This document shows positions 1 through 9,027 of a stretch of 64,000 nt of DNA, piece by piece; the first letter of the stretch is position 1; every line of letters starts with the position of its first letter. The notes under the pieces were generated by a model, which saw only the letters and a list, made by a program, of their open reading frames with translations, did no database searches and had not been told where the DNA came from. The translations under genes and the position numbers were made by a program. Source of the stretch: Dyadobacter bucti (GTDB taxonomy: Bacteria; Bacteroidota; Bacteroidia; Cytophagales; Spirosomataceae); the NCBI RefSeq assembly GCF_005869225.1, contig NZ_SWFP01000006.1, positions 248,001-312,000 on the forward strand, given 5' to 3'.

Positions 1-1
1 T

Positions 2-841
2 CCTATGATGAATATCCTGAATGGTGGAAGCCACGCGGATAATTCGATTGATTTTCAGGAGTTTATGATCCTGCCTGCAAAAGCTGATACGTTCTCTGAA
101 TCCTTGAGAATGGGTGTTGAAGTATTCCATACACTTAAAACTGTTTTGAAAAGCAAAGGATATTCCACAAACGTGGGAGATGAAGGTGGTTTCGCACCTA
201 ACATTAAATCTAATGAAGAGGCTATTGAGGTTGTTCTTCAGGCCATTGAAAAAGCAGGTTACAAACCAGGTGAAGATATCTTTATCGCTATGGATGCTGC
301 TGTGTCGGAGTTCTATGAGGATGGTCTTTATCATTTCAAAAAATCTGATGGCCGTAAATTAACTTCGGCTGAGATGGCAGATTACTGGACACAATGGGTT
401 GCTAAATATCCGATTATCTCTATTGAGGACGGAATGGATGAAGATGACTGGGCTGGCTGGAAGACGCTTACTGAATCAATCGGCAAAAAATGCCAGCTTG
501 TGGGAGATGATTTGTTTGTGACAAACGTGACCCGTTTACAACAAGGAATCGAATCGCAGATTGCAAATGCTATCCTGATTAAAGTTAATCAGATCGGTTC
601 GCTTACCGAGACAATCGATACCGTTAATCTTGCGAAGAGAAACAGCTACAAAAACATCATGTCGCACCGTTCCGGTGAAACTGAGGATTCAACCATTGCT
701 GATCTTGCGGTAGCTTTGAATACAGGTCAGATTAAGACAGGTTCAGCTTCACGTTCTGACAGGATGGCGAAATACAATCAGCTTCTTCGTATTGAAGAGG
801 AACTTGGAGAAAGCGCTTATTTCCCAGGATTGAAATTCTAA
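2..841 (+). CDS. eno: Enolase, C-terminal part (5' truncated by window edge)
   Basis: Converts 2-phosphoglycerate to phosphoenolpyruvate in glycolysis (cytosolic, Mg-dependent). The reading frame is open from base 2, so the N-terminal third lies outside the window. Visible family motifs in order: NILNGGSHADN, GDEGGFAP (catalytic Glu region), AMDAAVSEFY, IEDGMDEDDW and VGDDLFVTN (metal-ligand acids), ILIKVNQIGS (catalytic Lys) and MSHRSGETED (substrate His/Ser/Arg). The C-terminus YFPGLKF is typical. The gene is followed by a strong hairpin terminator. gpmI, the preceding glycolytic step, lies 1 kb downstream. Identification is firm. Confidence 0.98.
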   Translation, partial: PMMNILNGGSHADNSIDFQEFMILPAKADTFSESLRMGVEVFHTLKTVLKSKGYSTNVGDEGGFAPNIKSNEEAIEVVLQAIEKAGYKPGEDIFIAMDAAVSEFYEDGLYHFKKSDGRKLTSAEMADYWTQWVAKYPIISIEDGMDEDDWAGWKTLTESIGKKCQLVGDDLFVTNVTRLQQGIESQIANAILIKVNQIGSLTETIDTVNLAKRNSYKNIMSHRSGETEDSTIADLAVALNTGQIKTGSASRSDRMAKYNQLLRIEEELGESAYFPGLKF

Positions 842-849
842 ATTTTATT

Positions 850-880
850 AAAACCGGGGCTAAAAGCTCCGGTTTTAGTT
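850..880 (+). terminator. Intrinsic terminator after eno
   Basis: A 12-bp stem (850-861 with 865-876, one G-T pair) with a 3-base loop carries A-rich sequence on its 5' side and T-rich sequence on its 3' side. It sits 9 bases after the eno stop and just before the next start at 888. Confidence 0.8.
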
Positions 881-887
881 TGAAGAT

Positions 888-1226
888 ATGTCAGATCTGA
901 AAAACAAACCATTTTGGCCACTTTATTCGATGAAGAACTTTTATACCGCCACGCTGGTAGCATGGTTGGTATGGATACTGTTTCTGGATAATAACAATAT
1001 GCGTGTTGTATATTCACACAGATCTAAAATGAAAGACCTGGAAAAAGAAAAGGCTGTCCTGCTAGACAAAATCCGACAAGTGAAAAAGGAGCGGAATGAA
1101 GTTTTTGGAAACCCAAAAATGCTTGAAAAATGGGCCCGGGAGAAATTTATGATGCGTCGGCCAAATGAAGAGGTTTATGTAATTGTAGATGAAAACAATC
1201 AGCTCGTTGAAAGTAAAAAGGAATAG
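888..1226 (+). CDS. Septum formation initiator family protein (FtsB/DivIC-like)
   Basis: A 112-residue bitopic membrane protein. One transmembrane helix at about residues 18-34 (ATLVAWLVWILFL) is followed by a heptad-rich coiled coil (about 45-72) and a short C-terminal domain containing WAREKFMMRRPNEEVYVI, the usual ending of the DivIC/FtsB family. These proteins join FtsL and FtsQ-type proteins in the divisome. The size fits the family. Its position between eno and a small phosphatase is what I recall for FtsB-like genes next to eno in many bacteria. The exact ortholog (FtsB or DivIC) cannot be settled from sequence alone. Confidence 0.85.
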   Translation: MSDLKNKPFWPLYSMKNFYTATLVAWLVWILFLDNNNMRVVYSHRSKMKDLEKEKAVLLDKIRQVKKERNEVFGNPKMLEKWAREKFMMRRPNEEVYVIVDENNQLVESKKE

Positions 1227-1265
1227 TCGATAATTGTTTTCGATGGTTTATACGATACATCAGTT

Positions 1266-1772
1266 TTGATCAGGGTACTCTTTGTCTGTTTGGGCAATAT
1301 CTGCCGTTCTCCCATTGCAGAAGCAACTTTTAACCATCTTGTTAAAAGCAAAAATCTTGACAAGCACATTGAATGTGACTCAGCAGGGACAGCTGCATAT
1401 CATATCGGAAGCCTGCCTGATAAGAGAATTAGAAAGGTCGCGCAGGATAATGGTCTTATTCTGACGCATAAGGCCAGGCAACTGGCTCATGACGATTTCT
1501 TTAAATTCGATTATATCATGGCTATGGATCAGTCCAATTTCGAGAATATCCGGAAAGTCAGTCTGCTTGCCCGGGATCAAGAGCCTTCTGACATAGGCAT
1601 TCAGTTGTACCGCGCGTTTGATCCCGAGAAAGGAAATTCCCTTAACGTGCCGGATCCTTACTATGAAGATTTTGCTGCTTTTCAAAATGTATATGAAATA
1701 GTAAGAAGGAGCGGTTCGGTATTTCTGGATTTTTTGATAGAAAAACATAATTTGAATGCTCCGGAGATTTAG
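1266..1772 (+). CDS. Low-molecular-weight protein-tyrosine phosphatase
   Basis: Cytosolic phosphatase of the arsenate reductase-like fold. The P-loop CLGNICRS (Cys8-X5-Arg14) at the extreme N-terminus and the general acid loop DPYYED (Asp130) are both present, and 168 residues is near family length. The start is TTG at 1266. The only nearby upstream ATG (1243) is out of frame, and the P-loop must lie at about residue 8, so TTG is well supported. Its substrate is unknown. It lies 39 bases after the FtsB-like gene and 54 before gpmI on the same strand, so co-transcription is possible. Confidence 0.92.
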   Translation: MIRVLFVCLGNICRSPIAEATFNHLVKSKNLDKHIECDSAGTAAYHIGSLPDKRIRKVAQDNGLILTHKARQLAHDDFFKFDYIMAMDQSNFENIRKVSLLARDQEPSDIGIQLYRAFDPEKGNSLNVPDPYYEDFAAFQNVYEIVRRSGSVFLDFLIEKHNLNAPEI

Positions 1773-1826
1773 ATATTCTGAGTAGTTCGGATGGAAATCA
1801 TATATTAATTCATAATTATCAAGACA

Positions 1827-3359
1827 TTGAGCAAGAAAGTAATTCTTATTATCATGGACGGGTGGGGCATCGCCAAAGCTGGTGAGGAAAACCGCTCGGC
1901 GGTTTTAGCTGCAAACACTCCTTTTTATGACAGCATTCTTCAGAAATACTCGCATAGTAAGCTGGAAGCAAGCGGCTTGGCTGTAGGGCTTCCCGACGGG
2001 CAAATGGGTAATTCCGAGGTGGGGCATACCAATCTGGGAGCCGGAAGAGTAGTTTATCAGGATTTGGTAAAAATAAATCTGGCCGTATCGGAAGGTACAT
2101 TAGGGCAGGAGCCTGTGTTGACGGATGCGCTTGATTACGCTAAGTCAAATGGTAGGAAAGTACACTTTATCGGGCTGGTATCTGATGGTGGTGTGCATTC
2201 GCATATTGATCACTTGAAGGGACTTTGCAAGATCGCATCAGATAAGGGCTTGACGGATGTTTTTGTTCATGCTTTTACCGATGGACGGGATTGCGATCCC
2301 AAAAGCGGTCTTGGGTTTCTCACCGAACTTCAGACAAGCATGAGTCAGACTACTGGCCAAATTGCTAGTGTAGTCGGCCGGTATTATGCTATGGACCGTG
2401 ATAAAAGATGGGAACGTGTAAAATTGGCTTATGATGCCATGGTGCATGGCGAAGGACATCATGTTTTATCGGCAGATGTTTTGAAGGCGGTTCGTGATTC
2501 TTATGAAGAGGGCGTAACAGATGAATTTATCATGCCAATCATAGCTACCAACGAGGATGGTACACCTTTGGCAGTTATACAGGACGGAGATGTTGTTCTT
2601 TGCTTCAATTTCCGGACGGACCGCGGTCGGGAAATCACCGAAGTTCTTACTCAGCAGGATTTCCACGAGCAGAATATGCACAAGCTGAATCTGAAATATA
2701 TCACCATGACCAATTATGATGATACTTTCAAAGGGGTTGATGTGATTTTTGACAAAGATAACCTCAATAATACGCTTGGGGAAGTTTTGGAAGCGGCCGG
2801 CAAGAAACAGATCCGGATAGCAGAAACAGAAAAATATCCCCACGTGACGTTCTTTTTCTCAGGCGGTCGGGAAAAGCCTTTCGAAGGTGAAAGCCGCCTG
2901 CTGTGCCCGTCACCTAAAGTCGCTACTTACGATTTACAACCCGAGATGTCAGCCTTCGGGATAAGGGATTCTATCATTCCTGAATTAATAAAAGAAGACG
3001 TTGATTTCGTTTGTCTGAATTTTGCCAATCCGGATATGGTTGGGCATACGGGTGTTTTCGAAGCTGCGGTAAAAGCTTGTGAAACGGTTGATCAGTGTGT
3101 TCAAGCCGTGGTAACAACCGGCCTCGATCATGGATATTCGTCTATTATCATTGCCGACCATGGTAATTCCGATTACATGAGGAATGATGACGGGTCTCCC
3201 AATACAGCTCATTCTCTGAACTTGGTTCCTTGTATACTGGTTGACAACGAGTATCATGCCCCGTTGAAAGATGGAAAACTGGCGGATATCGCACCGACCA
3301 TTTTAGGGTTGATGGGTATTGAAAAACCATTGGAAATGACGGGGAATAGCATCCTTTAA
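1827..3359 (+). CDS. gpmI: 2,3-bisphosphoglycerate-independent phosphoglycerate mutase
   Basis: Interconverts 3- and 2-phosphoglycerate with Mn and an alkaline-phosphatase-like domain. The protein is 510 residues, the standard GpmI length. MDGWG near residue 10 gives the first metal Asp, GQMGNSEVGHTNLGAGR carries the catalytic Ser, HSHIDHLKGL and DGRDCDPKSG bind substrate, and IIIADHGNSDYM with NTAHSLNLVP supply the remaining metal ligands. The start is TTG at 1827, which places the DGW motif at the usual distance from the N-terminus. A terminator follows directly. Confidence 0.97.
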   Translation: MSKKVILIIMDGWGIAKAGEENRSAVLAANTPFYDSILQKYSHSKLEASGLAVGLPDGQMGNSEVGHTNLGAGRVVYQDLVKINLAVSEGTLGQEPVLTDALDYAKSNGRKVHFIGLVSDGGVHSHIDHLKGLCKIASDKGLTDVFVHAFTDGRDCDPKSGLGFLTELQTSMSQTTGQIASVVGRYYAMDRDKRWERVKLAYDAMVHGEGHHVLSADVLKAVRDSYEEGVTDEFIMPIIATNEDGTPLAVIQDGDVVLCFNFRTDRGREITEVLTQQDFHEQNMHKLNLKYITMTNYDDTFKGVDVIFDKDNLNNTLGEVLEAAGKKQIRIAETEKYPHVTFFFSGGREKPFEGESRLLCPSPKVATYDLQPEMSAFGIRDSIIPELIKEDVDFVCLNFANPDMVGHTGVFEAAVKACETVDQCVQAVVTTGLDHGYSSIIIADHGNSDYMRNDDGSPNTAHSLNLVPCILVDNEYHAPLKDGKLADIAPTILGLMGIEKPLEMTGNSIL

Positions 3360-3389
3360 ACTTTACGGCAATACAAGATGTTGTCCTGT

Positions 3390-3419
3390 CAGAGAGTCCA
3401 CCGGGCTCTCTGTTTTTTT
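3390..3419 (+). terminator. Intrinsic terminator after gpmI
   Basis: The stem 3390-3399 pairs with 3403-3412 (one G-T pair) around a 3-base loop and is followed by a run of seven T. The next ORF's first possible ATG is only 2 bases past this element. Confidence 0.85.
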
Positions 3420-3421
3420 AC

Positions 3422-4066
3422 ATGTATATGGATCGAAAGACTGCGAAAAAAATAATGAAGTCAACAATTGGATCATTACTATTTTATATTCCGGGCGTTA
3501 AGTTGCCTGCACTGGTATTTGTTTTAATGGCAGCAACATTAATGTCGTGCGAAAATTCAGAGGTTGAGAGAAATGATGTGAAGTATTATTACGATTTAAA
3601 AGGGTTTATAAATAACCAGATCATTGTCCTGAATGAAAAAAAACCGAAGGTTACAAAGGACCTGATTATCGATGGCCATAAAGAGGTCAGTACGACCAAT
3701 GATGTGGACTGGAAGAAAGAGCTTGAGTTATTTATACAATCAGATCTCAACAAACCTTCCTATCAACAAAGCTATACTGTTGTCAGAGCCGATTCTTTAT
3801 CTTATGAATACATTCTTAAACCTGGAGAGGATCTGCCAATCAGGCATCTTGATATAAAGCTGGATTCTGCAACGCATCAACCTGTTGCTGTTCATGCGCT
3901 GCTTAAATCAGAAAACAAGATTTACACTTCAGAAAAAAACATCTCGCTCACTTGTACCAAAAGGGAGAACCTACTGGAAATTTCTTCTTACTCAGTGGCT
4001 GGGTACCAAAAGCTGGCTTTCATGAAAAGGAAGTCATTCAATGTTTCTGCGAAAATAGGATTATAA
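3422..4066 (+). CDS. Hypothetical lipoprotein
   Basis: I do not recognise the family. The 214-residue product has a positively charged start, a hydrophobic stretch at about residues 27-40 and a lipobox ending LMSC (Cys43), so it should be lipidated by signal peptidase II after export. The mature part is mixed polar sequence without clear repeats or catalytic motifs. The outermost ATG at 3422 almost touches the gpmI terminator. The ATG at 3455 (MKSTIG) gives a tighter 32-residue signal peptide and may be the true start. The gene stands alone, with a 325-base gap after it. Confidence 0.7.
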   Translation: MYMDRKTAKKIMKSTIGSLLFYIPGVKLPALVFVLMAATLMSCENSEVERNDVKYYYDLKGFINNQIIVLNEKKPKVTKDLIIDGHKEVSTTNDVDWKKELELFIQSDLNKPSYQQSYTVVRADSLSYEYILKPGEDLPIRHLDIKLDSATHQPVAVHALLKSENKIYTSEKNISLTCTKRENLLEISSYSVAGYQKLAFMKRKSFNVSAKIGL

Positions 4067-4391
4067 GAGGGCTGTTAGCATTATTTGAATGTACCCTAAC
4101 ACCATAACTTGGGTAATGATTACCCAATTTCCGGATAGGGAAATTTACCTGAATAGTCCGAAACAGCAATTCGTATCAGCCTTTGTATTGTCTTAAAAAG
4201 TGTTGATAATCTGCTTATTGAGCATTTTTTTAGTACTATTTCCATAATTAAATCGGTTAAAAATCACGCTTGAAACGGCGGGTAGTTCATTGGGCATAGA
4301 ATTGGTTAATTTGGGAAAAACCATGTAAATCCGGAAGTCATTTAACCTGATCACATGTAAAACTAAATCACACAAGTTTAACACTAAATCA
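4067..4391. other. 325-base intergenic region with one inverted repeat
   Basis: AT-rich and without a convincing ORF. The only clear structure is an 8-bp inverted repeat (TTGGGTAA, spacer TGA, TTACCCAA) at 4109-4127. It has no T-run, so it looks more like a protein-binding site than a terminator. I see no clean TAnnTTTG promoter. Confidence 0.5.
4109..4127. promoter_or_regulatory. 8-bp inverted repeat, possible operator
   Basis: Perfect arms TTGGGTAA/TTACCCAA separated by 3 bases. It lies about 265 bases upstream of the coiled-coil gene and 43 after the lipoprotein stop. Function unknown. Confidence 0.35.
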
Positions 4392-5345
4392 ATGCAACAA
4401 GAACAGAAAAATAAGCAAAGCATAGCCTGGGCAATGGTTGTTGTCCTTGGGCTAGCCACAGCCATGTTTGGCTACCTGTTTACCACTCAGAAAAACGAAC
4501 TGACGCAACAGGAATCATTGGTCGTTGAAAAAGCCCGCGAGCTGGCCATAACCAAAACGAAGCTGGATTCGATCTCAACAGTTTTAGACGCAAAAATTGC
4601 TGAAATTGAAAAATTGGGGGGTGATGTTACAGAACTTACAAAAGTAAAAGAGAGACTTGAAGCTGATAAGTTGGCTTTCAGCCGCAGCAGAAAAGTGGAA
4701 ACTGGAAAGTATCTCGGCAAAATAAAAGAATACGAGAAGTTTCTGGTAGAAAAAGACGAGATGATTGCGCAGCTGAAAGCTGAAAATGAGCATCTTATGG
4801 CGTCTAATGATTCGTTAAGCACACATGTGGGAGCACTTACAAGTGAACGTGAAAGATTAGTTCAGCGTCAGGCAGAATTAACGGATTCTGTGGTGACCTT
4901 TACAGCGGCTAACCAGGAGTTAAGTGCGAAGGTTAGCAAGGCAGCTGCATTGAGAGCACAAAACCTGAAAGTTCTGACTGTTAATTCAAGAGGTAAAGTA
5001 AAAGACAGGGAAGAGTATAAGTCCAGCCGTGTTGACAAGCTGAAACTTGTTTTCAATCTTCCTGAAAATGAGCTGACTGCTCAGGAACCAAAAGACATTT
5101 ATATCCGCGTTCTGGATCCGGAAGGAGCTGTTGTGGCTGATGACGCAACCGGATCAGGTGAGTTTGAAATCGATGGTGCTCCATCTAAGTTCACTACCCG
5201 CGAGTCGATTGCATATCAGAACAATAACCAGAAAGTAGAGATGTTATATGACAATACATCTCAGTTCCGTCCAGGAAAATACAATGTGGAATTGTATGCG
5301 GAAGGCTATAAAATTGGTGGAGGAAATTTTACCATCAAGAAGTAA
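4392..5345 (+). CDS. Membrane-anchored coiled-coil protein
   Basis: A 317-residue protein of unknown function. A short polar N-terminus precedes a transmembrane helix at about residues 11-31 (IAWAMVVVLGLATAMFGYLF). A long heptad-rich coiled coil follows to about residue 190, rich in Glu, Lys and Leu. A C-terminal globular domain of about 115 residues contains DIYIRVLDPEGAVV and YNVELYAEGYKIGGGNFTIKK, which reads as a beta-sandwich. The topology suggests a periplasmic coiled coil with a terminal beta domain, perhaps structural in the envelope. It is monocistronic, with a strong terminator behind it. Confidence 0.8.
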   Translation: MQQEQKNKQSIAWAMVVVLGLATAMFGYLFTTQKNELTQQESLVVEKARELAITKTKLDSISTVLDAKIAEIEKLGGDVTELTKVKERLEADKLAFSRSRKVETGKYLGKIKEYEKFLVEKDEMIAQLKAENEHLMASNDSLSTHVGALTSERERLVQRQAELTDSVVTFTAANQELSAKVSKAAALRAQNLKVLTVNSRGKVKDREEYKSSRVDKLKLVFNLPENELTAQEPKDIYIRVLDPEGAVVADDATGSGEFEIDGAPSKFTTRESIAYQNNNQKVEMLYDNTSQFRPGKYNVELYAEGYKIGGGNFTIKK

Positions 5346-5378
5346 AAAAGACTTGAATTCACACCATGCATAGCTATC

Positions 5379-5410
5379 AAAGTCGGTTGATCAATCAACC
5401 GACTTTTTTG
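5379..5410 (+). terminator. Intrinsic terminator after the coiled-coil gene
   Basis: A stem of about 12 bp (5379-5390 with 5395-5406, loop TCAA) overlaps a run of six T. It lies between convergent genes, and the T-run favours the plus strand. Confidence 0.88.
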
Positions 5411-5417
5411 TTGTCTT

Positions 5418-6326
5418 CTACTTGTCAGATGTTGAAGATTTGCCATTCTGAGCATTGATGATATCAATGTACCGGTGGAGCTCTGCGGTTCTTTCAGGAC
5501 CAACGTCCGGGTATTTCATATCCATTTTCCTGAGTTCCTCCACGATTATTTTGGCGACAGTAAGCCGTAGATTCTTTTTGTCATCAGCCGGAATGACGTA
5601 CCAGGGGGCTTTTTTGGATGCGGTTTCATTGATACAATCCTGATAGGCCTGCATATACTCATCCCATTTGTAGCGAAGCTTTACATCCTGTTCTTCAAAT
5701 TTCCAGTTTTTTGAAGGGTCTTCAATCCTTTCGATTAACCGCTTTGCCTGCTCTTCTTTGGATACATTGAGAAAAAATTTGATCACCCGGATGCCGTTTC
5801 GGTACAGGTACTTTTCCAGGTTTCTGATGTCAGAATAGCGTTGCCGCCACACTTTATCCGTATCACTTGTGAGTTCTTCAGGTAGCTTTTGTGAGCTTGT
5901 AAGTATATCCGGATCAACTTTTACAACCAGCACTTCTTCGTAATAGCTTCGATTAAAAATAGTGATCGTTCCCCGCTGAGGTAGCACCTGATTGCTTCTC
6001 CACAAAAAATCATGTTCAAGCTCCGTTTCCGTGGGCCTTTTGAATGAATGGATTTTCACGCCTACGGGGTTCACACCAGACAGTACGTGTTTGATGGTCC
6101 CATCTTTGCCGGCTGCGTCCATAGCCTGGAAGATCACAAGCAGACCATACCGGTTATGCGCGTACATCATGCTTTGAAGTTCATCAAGCTCTCTGGCAGA
6201 CTCAGTTTGCATGGCTTCATACTCTTCTTTGTCTGCATAAATATCTTTGAACTTCGTTTTGGTCTTTTTTATCTCAAAGTTCCTGGATCCGTCGAACCTG
6301 AATTCATCGATTTTGAAATCTGACAT
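5418..6326 (-). CDS. Polyphosphate kinase 2 family protein (polyphosphate:nucleotide phosphotransferase)
   Basis: PPK2 enzymes move phosphate from polyphosphate to AMP and/or ADP (or to GDP). The P-loop-like QAMDAAGKDGTI (about residues 67-78) is the family Walker A, FNRSYYEEVLV contains the Walker B region, and RYKWDEYMQAY and APWYVIPADDKKNLR are the lid and C-terminal signatures. The 302-residue length and the N-terminal stretch before the P-loop fit the single-domain type. Characterised Cytophaga enzymes of this type phosphorylate both AMP and ADP, but sequence reading does not prove the class. It is convergent with the coiled-coil gene and downstream of rdgB on the same strand. Confidence 0.92.
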   Translation of the reverse strand: MSDFKIDEFRFDGSRNFEIKKTKTKFKDIYADKEEYEAMQTESARELDELQSMMYAHNRYGLLVIFQAMDAAGKDGTIKHVLSGVNPVGVKIHSFKRPTETELEHDFLWRSNQVLPQRGTITIFNRSYYEEVLVVKVDPDILTSSQKLPEELTSDTDKVWRQRYSDIRNLEKYLYRNGIRVIKFFLNVSKEEQAKRLIERIEDPSKNWKFEEQDVKLRYKWDEYMQAYQDCINETASKKAPWYVIPADDKKNLRLTVAKIIVEELRKMDMKYPDVGPERTAELHRYIDIINAQNGKSSTSDK

Positions 6327-6368
6327 AATTAGGGAATTTAGGTGTTGATAAATGATGATGGACGTTTT

Positions 6369-6944
6369 TTACAACTGCTTTAAATATCCGACTAGGTTGG
6401 CGAATGCCCGTCCCCTGTGGCTCAAAGCTGACTTTTCCGATAAAGTCATTTCTGCGAACGTTCTATCGAAACCTTCCGGAACAAACACCGGATCGTATCC
6501 AAATCCATTTGTACCTCTTTTTTCTAAGATAATGTTGCCTTCCACAATTCCTTCAAACTGATGATAGGCTCCATCTAAAACCAAAGTAATTACGGTAATG
6601 AAACGCGCTTCACGATTGTTTTGACTGGCAAGGTTCGTGAGAAGGAGGTCGATATTGTCTTCGGAATTTCGCTGAGGACCTGCATAACGCGCGGACCGGA
6701 CTCCCGGCTCATAATTTAGCGAGAAAACTTCCAGGCCTGTGTCGTCTGCAAAACAATTGATTCTATAATTCTCCCACACATATTCCGCTTTGGCGCGAGA
6801 ATTTTCAGGTATGGTCTCATAAGGTTCAGGAATGTCAGTATGGCAGCCAATGTCATTCAGAGTCAAGAGCTCAAATTGATCACCGAGCAACGCCTGGATT
6901 TCTTCAAGTTTGTTTACATTATTGGTAGCAAAGCAAAGTTTCAT
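6369..6944 (-). CDS. rdgB: Non-canonical purine NTP pyrophosphatase (RdgB/HAM1 family)
   Basis: Hydrolyses ITP, dITP and XTP to monophosphates and keeps deaminated purines out of nucleic acids. The start MKLCFATNNVNKLEEI holds the TNN-x-K substrate motif. FADDTGLEVFSLNYEPGVRSARYAG, NGFGYDPVFVPEG and SHRGRA are the standard family blocks. I chose ATG at 6944 (191 residues) because the family begins immediately before the FATNN motif. Upstream in-frame starts (ATG 6971, TTG 6980) would add residues not usual in the family. A terminator for the FKBP gene separates the two genes. Confidence 0.95.
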   Translation of the reverse strand: MKLCFATNNVNKLEEIQALLGDQFELLTLNDIGCHTDIPEPYETIPENSRAKAEYVWENYRINCFADDTGLEVFSLNYEPGVRSARYAGPQRNSEDNIDLLLTNLASQNNREARFITVITLVLDGAYHQFEGIVEGNIILEKRGTNGFGYDPVFVPEGFDRTFAEMTLSEKSALSHRGRAFANLVGYLKQL

Positions 6945-6974
6945 TTCAGGAATATTTGGATCGGATTGCATTTT

Positions 6975-7012
6975 ACACAAAAAAACGGCTACTCTTGTGA
7001 AGCAGCCGTTTT
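6975..7012 (-). terminator. Intrinsic terminator of the FKBP gene
   Basis: The 9-bp arms AAAACGGCT (6982-6990) and AGCCGTTTT (7004-7012) are followed on the minus strand by a run of seven T. It lies 20 bases after the FKBP stop and 38 before the rdgB start. Confidence 0.85.
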
Positions 7013-7031
7013 AAAAATTCCAAATATGCGT

Positions 7032-7934
7032 TTATCGGGTTGGGGGTACAGCCGGCGCCGCAGGTTGTGCTGGTCCTTTTGCAAAATCGATCAGTTCCAT
7101 CTCAAACTGCAATACCGAATTTCCTGGAATAGGTCCGTATGCTTCCGGTCCGTATGCAAGTCCCGACGGTATAACTAATAAACCTTTTTCACCTTTTTTC
7201 ATCAGCAGAATACCCTCTTCCCAGCCTGGAATAACCATTCCCTGGCCAACCTGAAGTTCCAGCGGTTTTCCCTGATTTTTAGAACTGTCAAATTCTTTCC
7301 CGTCAAGAAATTTACCGGTATAATGAACTTTTACGTTGTCTCCCTGGCTTGGGCTTGGGCCAGTTCCTTCAACTTGCGGAATATAGTACAATCCGGATGC
7401 AGTTTTACGTGCTTTCGCTTTGAGGTTATTTTTAGCAAGAAAATCCTCGATTACTTTGGCATCAATGGTTTTTTGTTTTGTACCCGCTTCCGCCTGTTGT
7501 TTCTGGAATTCTTCTGAAGTAAGCACGCTCAACACTTTCACGGTAAAGCTAAGTTCGGAGCCTTTTTTGATCATAGGAGGCATAGGCTGCATCATTCTTG
7601 CGAACAGGGTATCTGCATTTACAAGAAACTTAGCACTGTCGCCAGCGGCCAGCATCGCCAGCCCTTCTTCAAAGCTTCCTTTGAACGGAGGTTGCTGCAA
7701 AACCATTTTAACCGGATTTCCTTCTTTATAGGTATCGCGCAATGTAGAATCAGTGCCGTTCTTCAAGACCAGATGGAACGACATGATATCTCCCAGCTTT
7801 GCTTTTCTTGCGTCATCTTCGTGTTCAAATACCTGATATTTAAGGCCGTTTTCAGTAACCTGCGTACGATATTTGTTGCAAGCGGCTGCGAGAATAGTTA
7901 TGCCCATCGCATAACCGATTGATTTAAGATTCAT
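7032..7934 (-). CDS. FKBP-type peptidyl-prolyl isomerase, lipoprotein
   Basis: A 300-residue envelope foldase. The N-terminus has a signal peptide with lipobox LAAAC (Cys19). Residues about 40-150 form an FKBP-like domain with degenerate motifs (GDIMSFHLVLKNG, FEEGLAMLAAGDSAKF). Residues about 185-288 form a canonical FKBP domain (VKVHYTGKFLDGKEFDSS, VIPGWEEGILLMKKGEK, IPSGLAYGPEAYGPIPGNS, LQFEMELI). The C-terminus is Pro/Ala-rich. Only the second domain looks catalytically competent. The tandem arrangement resembles exported FKBPs of Bacteroidota. It has its own terminator. Confidence 0.93.
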   Translation of the reverse strand: MNLKSIGYAMGITILAAACNKYRTQVTENGLKYQVFEHEDDARKAKLGDIMSFHLVLKNGTDSTLRDTYKEGNPVKMVLQQPPFKGSFEEGLAMLAAGDSAKFLVNADTLFARMMQPMPPMIKKGSELSFTVKVLSVLTSEEFQKQQAEAGTKQKTIDAKVIEDFLAKNNLKAKARKTASGLYYIPQVEGTGPSPSQGDNVKVHYTGKFLDGKEFDSSKNQGKPLELQVGQGMVIPGWEEGILLMKKGEKGLLVIPSGLAYGPEAYGPIPGNSVLQFEMELIDFAKGPAQPAAPAVPPTR

Positions 7935-7992
7935 TGGATTGTGTTAATTAAAAAATATTTATGTGAAATTGTTAAGTATTTAGAATTCAAGA

Positions 7993-9027
7993 CTAGTCAA
8001 CGCTCAAAAGCTCCGACTGGTATGACGGAAGTACTCTTAAAAAAGTTGCAACCGTTTCAGTTACTGACTGTTCCGATCTTCCACCCGAAGCATTTTTATG
8101 TCCACCACCATTGAAATGTGTGCTGGCCAGATCTCTCACAGAAAAGCTTCCAACAGAGCGGAATGATATTTTAACCTCTCCTTTTCTTTCAATGAACATA
8201 GCCGACATCACTACGTTTTCAACTTGTAGTCCGTAATTGACAATTCCTTCGGTTTCTCCGGTGCTGGAATTGAATTTTTGTAACTCGGCTTCCGTAAGGA
8301 CCATGTACGCAGTTCTGTATTCAGGAAGGACAACCAGTTTCTGAGAAAGTACGTAACCAAGAAACTGGAGCCTGGAAAGCGGCGCATTATCGTAAATCAA
8401 CCTGTGTACCCGGCTTGTGTCCAGCCCCGTCAGCATTAGATCTGCAACTGCCAGGTGAACCGCAGGTGTTACATTTCCGTGGCGGAATGATCCGGTGTCC
8501 GTCATGATACCCGCGTATAAGCATTCGGCCATTCCTTTGTCAAATATCTCCTGTGCAGGCTTGTTGCCTTCCATTTCTTTTACCAAAGCATATATCAGCT
8601 GCGCAGTCGCAGCAGCATTGGTATCCCAGACCATCCATTTGGCAAAATGCTCGGGTTCAAGATGATGGTCTACGAGAAGCTTAATTGCCTGGGCATCCTG
8701 AACTACTTTTCCGAGATCCTTTAACCGCGACAGTGCTGAAAAATCCAGGCAGCAAATCAGTGTCGCTTCCTCAATTTTTCTTTTACATTTCCCCTGGTCA
8801 CTAGCTTTTTCATAAATCAGGACCTGCTCGATTCCGGGAAGCCAGCGCAAGTTTGCAGTATATTCAGTAGGACTAATTACTGTAACTTCATGCCCTTTCC
8901 CAGCCAGATAGCTCGCCCAACCAAGGGACGACCCCAATGCATCCGCATCCGGATCCCGATGCATCGTAATGATGATTTTTTGTGGTAAGGAAAGAAAAGC
9001 AATTAGCTCTTGAATAGTTTGATTCAC
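7993..9027 (-). CDS. DHH/DHHA1 phosphoesterase (NrnA-like oligoribonuclease/pAp phosphatase)
   Basis: A 344-residue cytosolic metal-dependent phosphoesterase. The DHH domain shows HRDPDADALGSSLG (motif I), CLDFSA (motif II), VDHHLEPE (the DHH motif) and MTDTGSFRH (motif IV). The C-terminal DHHA1 domain ends in FNGGGHKNASGG, which contacts substrate phosphate. NrnA-type proteins degrade nano-RNA and dephosphorylate pAp. The exact substrate (also cyclic dinucleotides or pGpG in some relatives) cannot be told here. It is divergent from ndk, separated by 200 bases. Confidence 0.92.
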   Translation of the reverse strand: MNQTIQELIAFLSLPQKIIITMHRDPDADALGSSLGWASYLAGKGHEVTVISPTEYTANLRWLPGIEQVLIYEKASDQGKCKRKIEEATLICCLDFSALSRLKDLGKVVQDAQAIKLLVDHHLEPEHFAKWMVWDTNAAATAQLIYALVKEMEGNKPAQEIFDKGMAECLYAGIMTDTGSFRHGNVTPAVHLAVADLMLTGLDTSRVHRLIYDNAPLSRLQFLGYVLSQKLVVLPEYRTAYMVLTEAELQKFNSSTGETEGIVNYGLQVENVVMSAMFIERKGEVKISFRSVGSFSVRDLASTHFNGGGHKNASGGRSEQSVTETVATFLRVLPSYQSELLSVD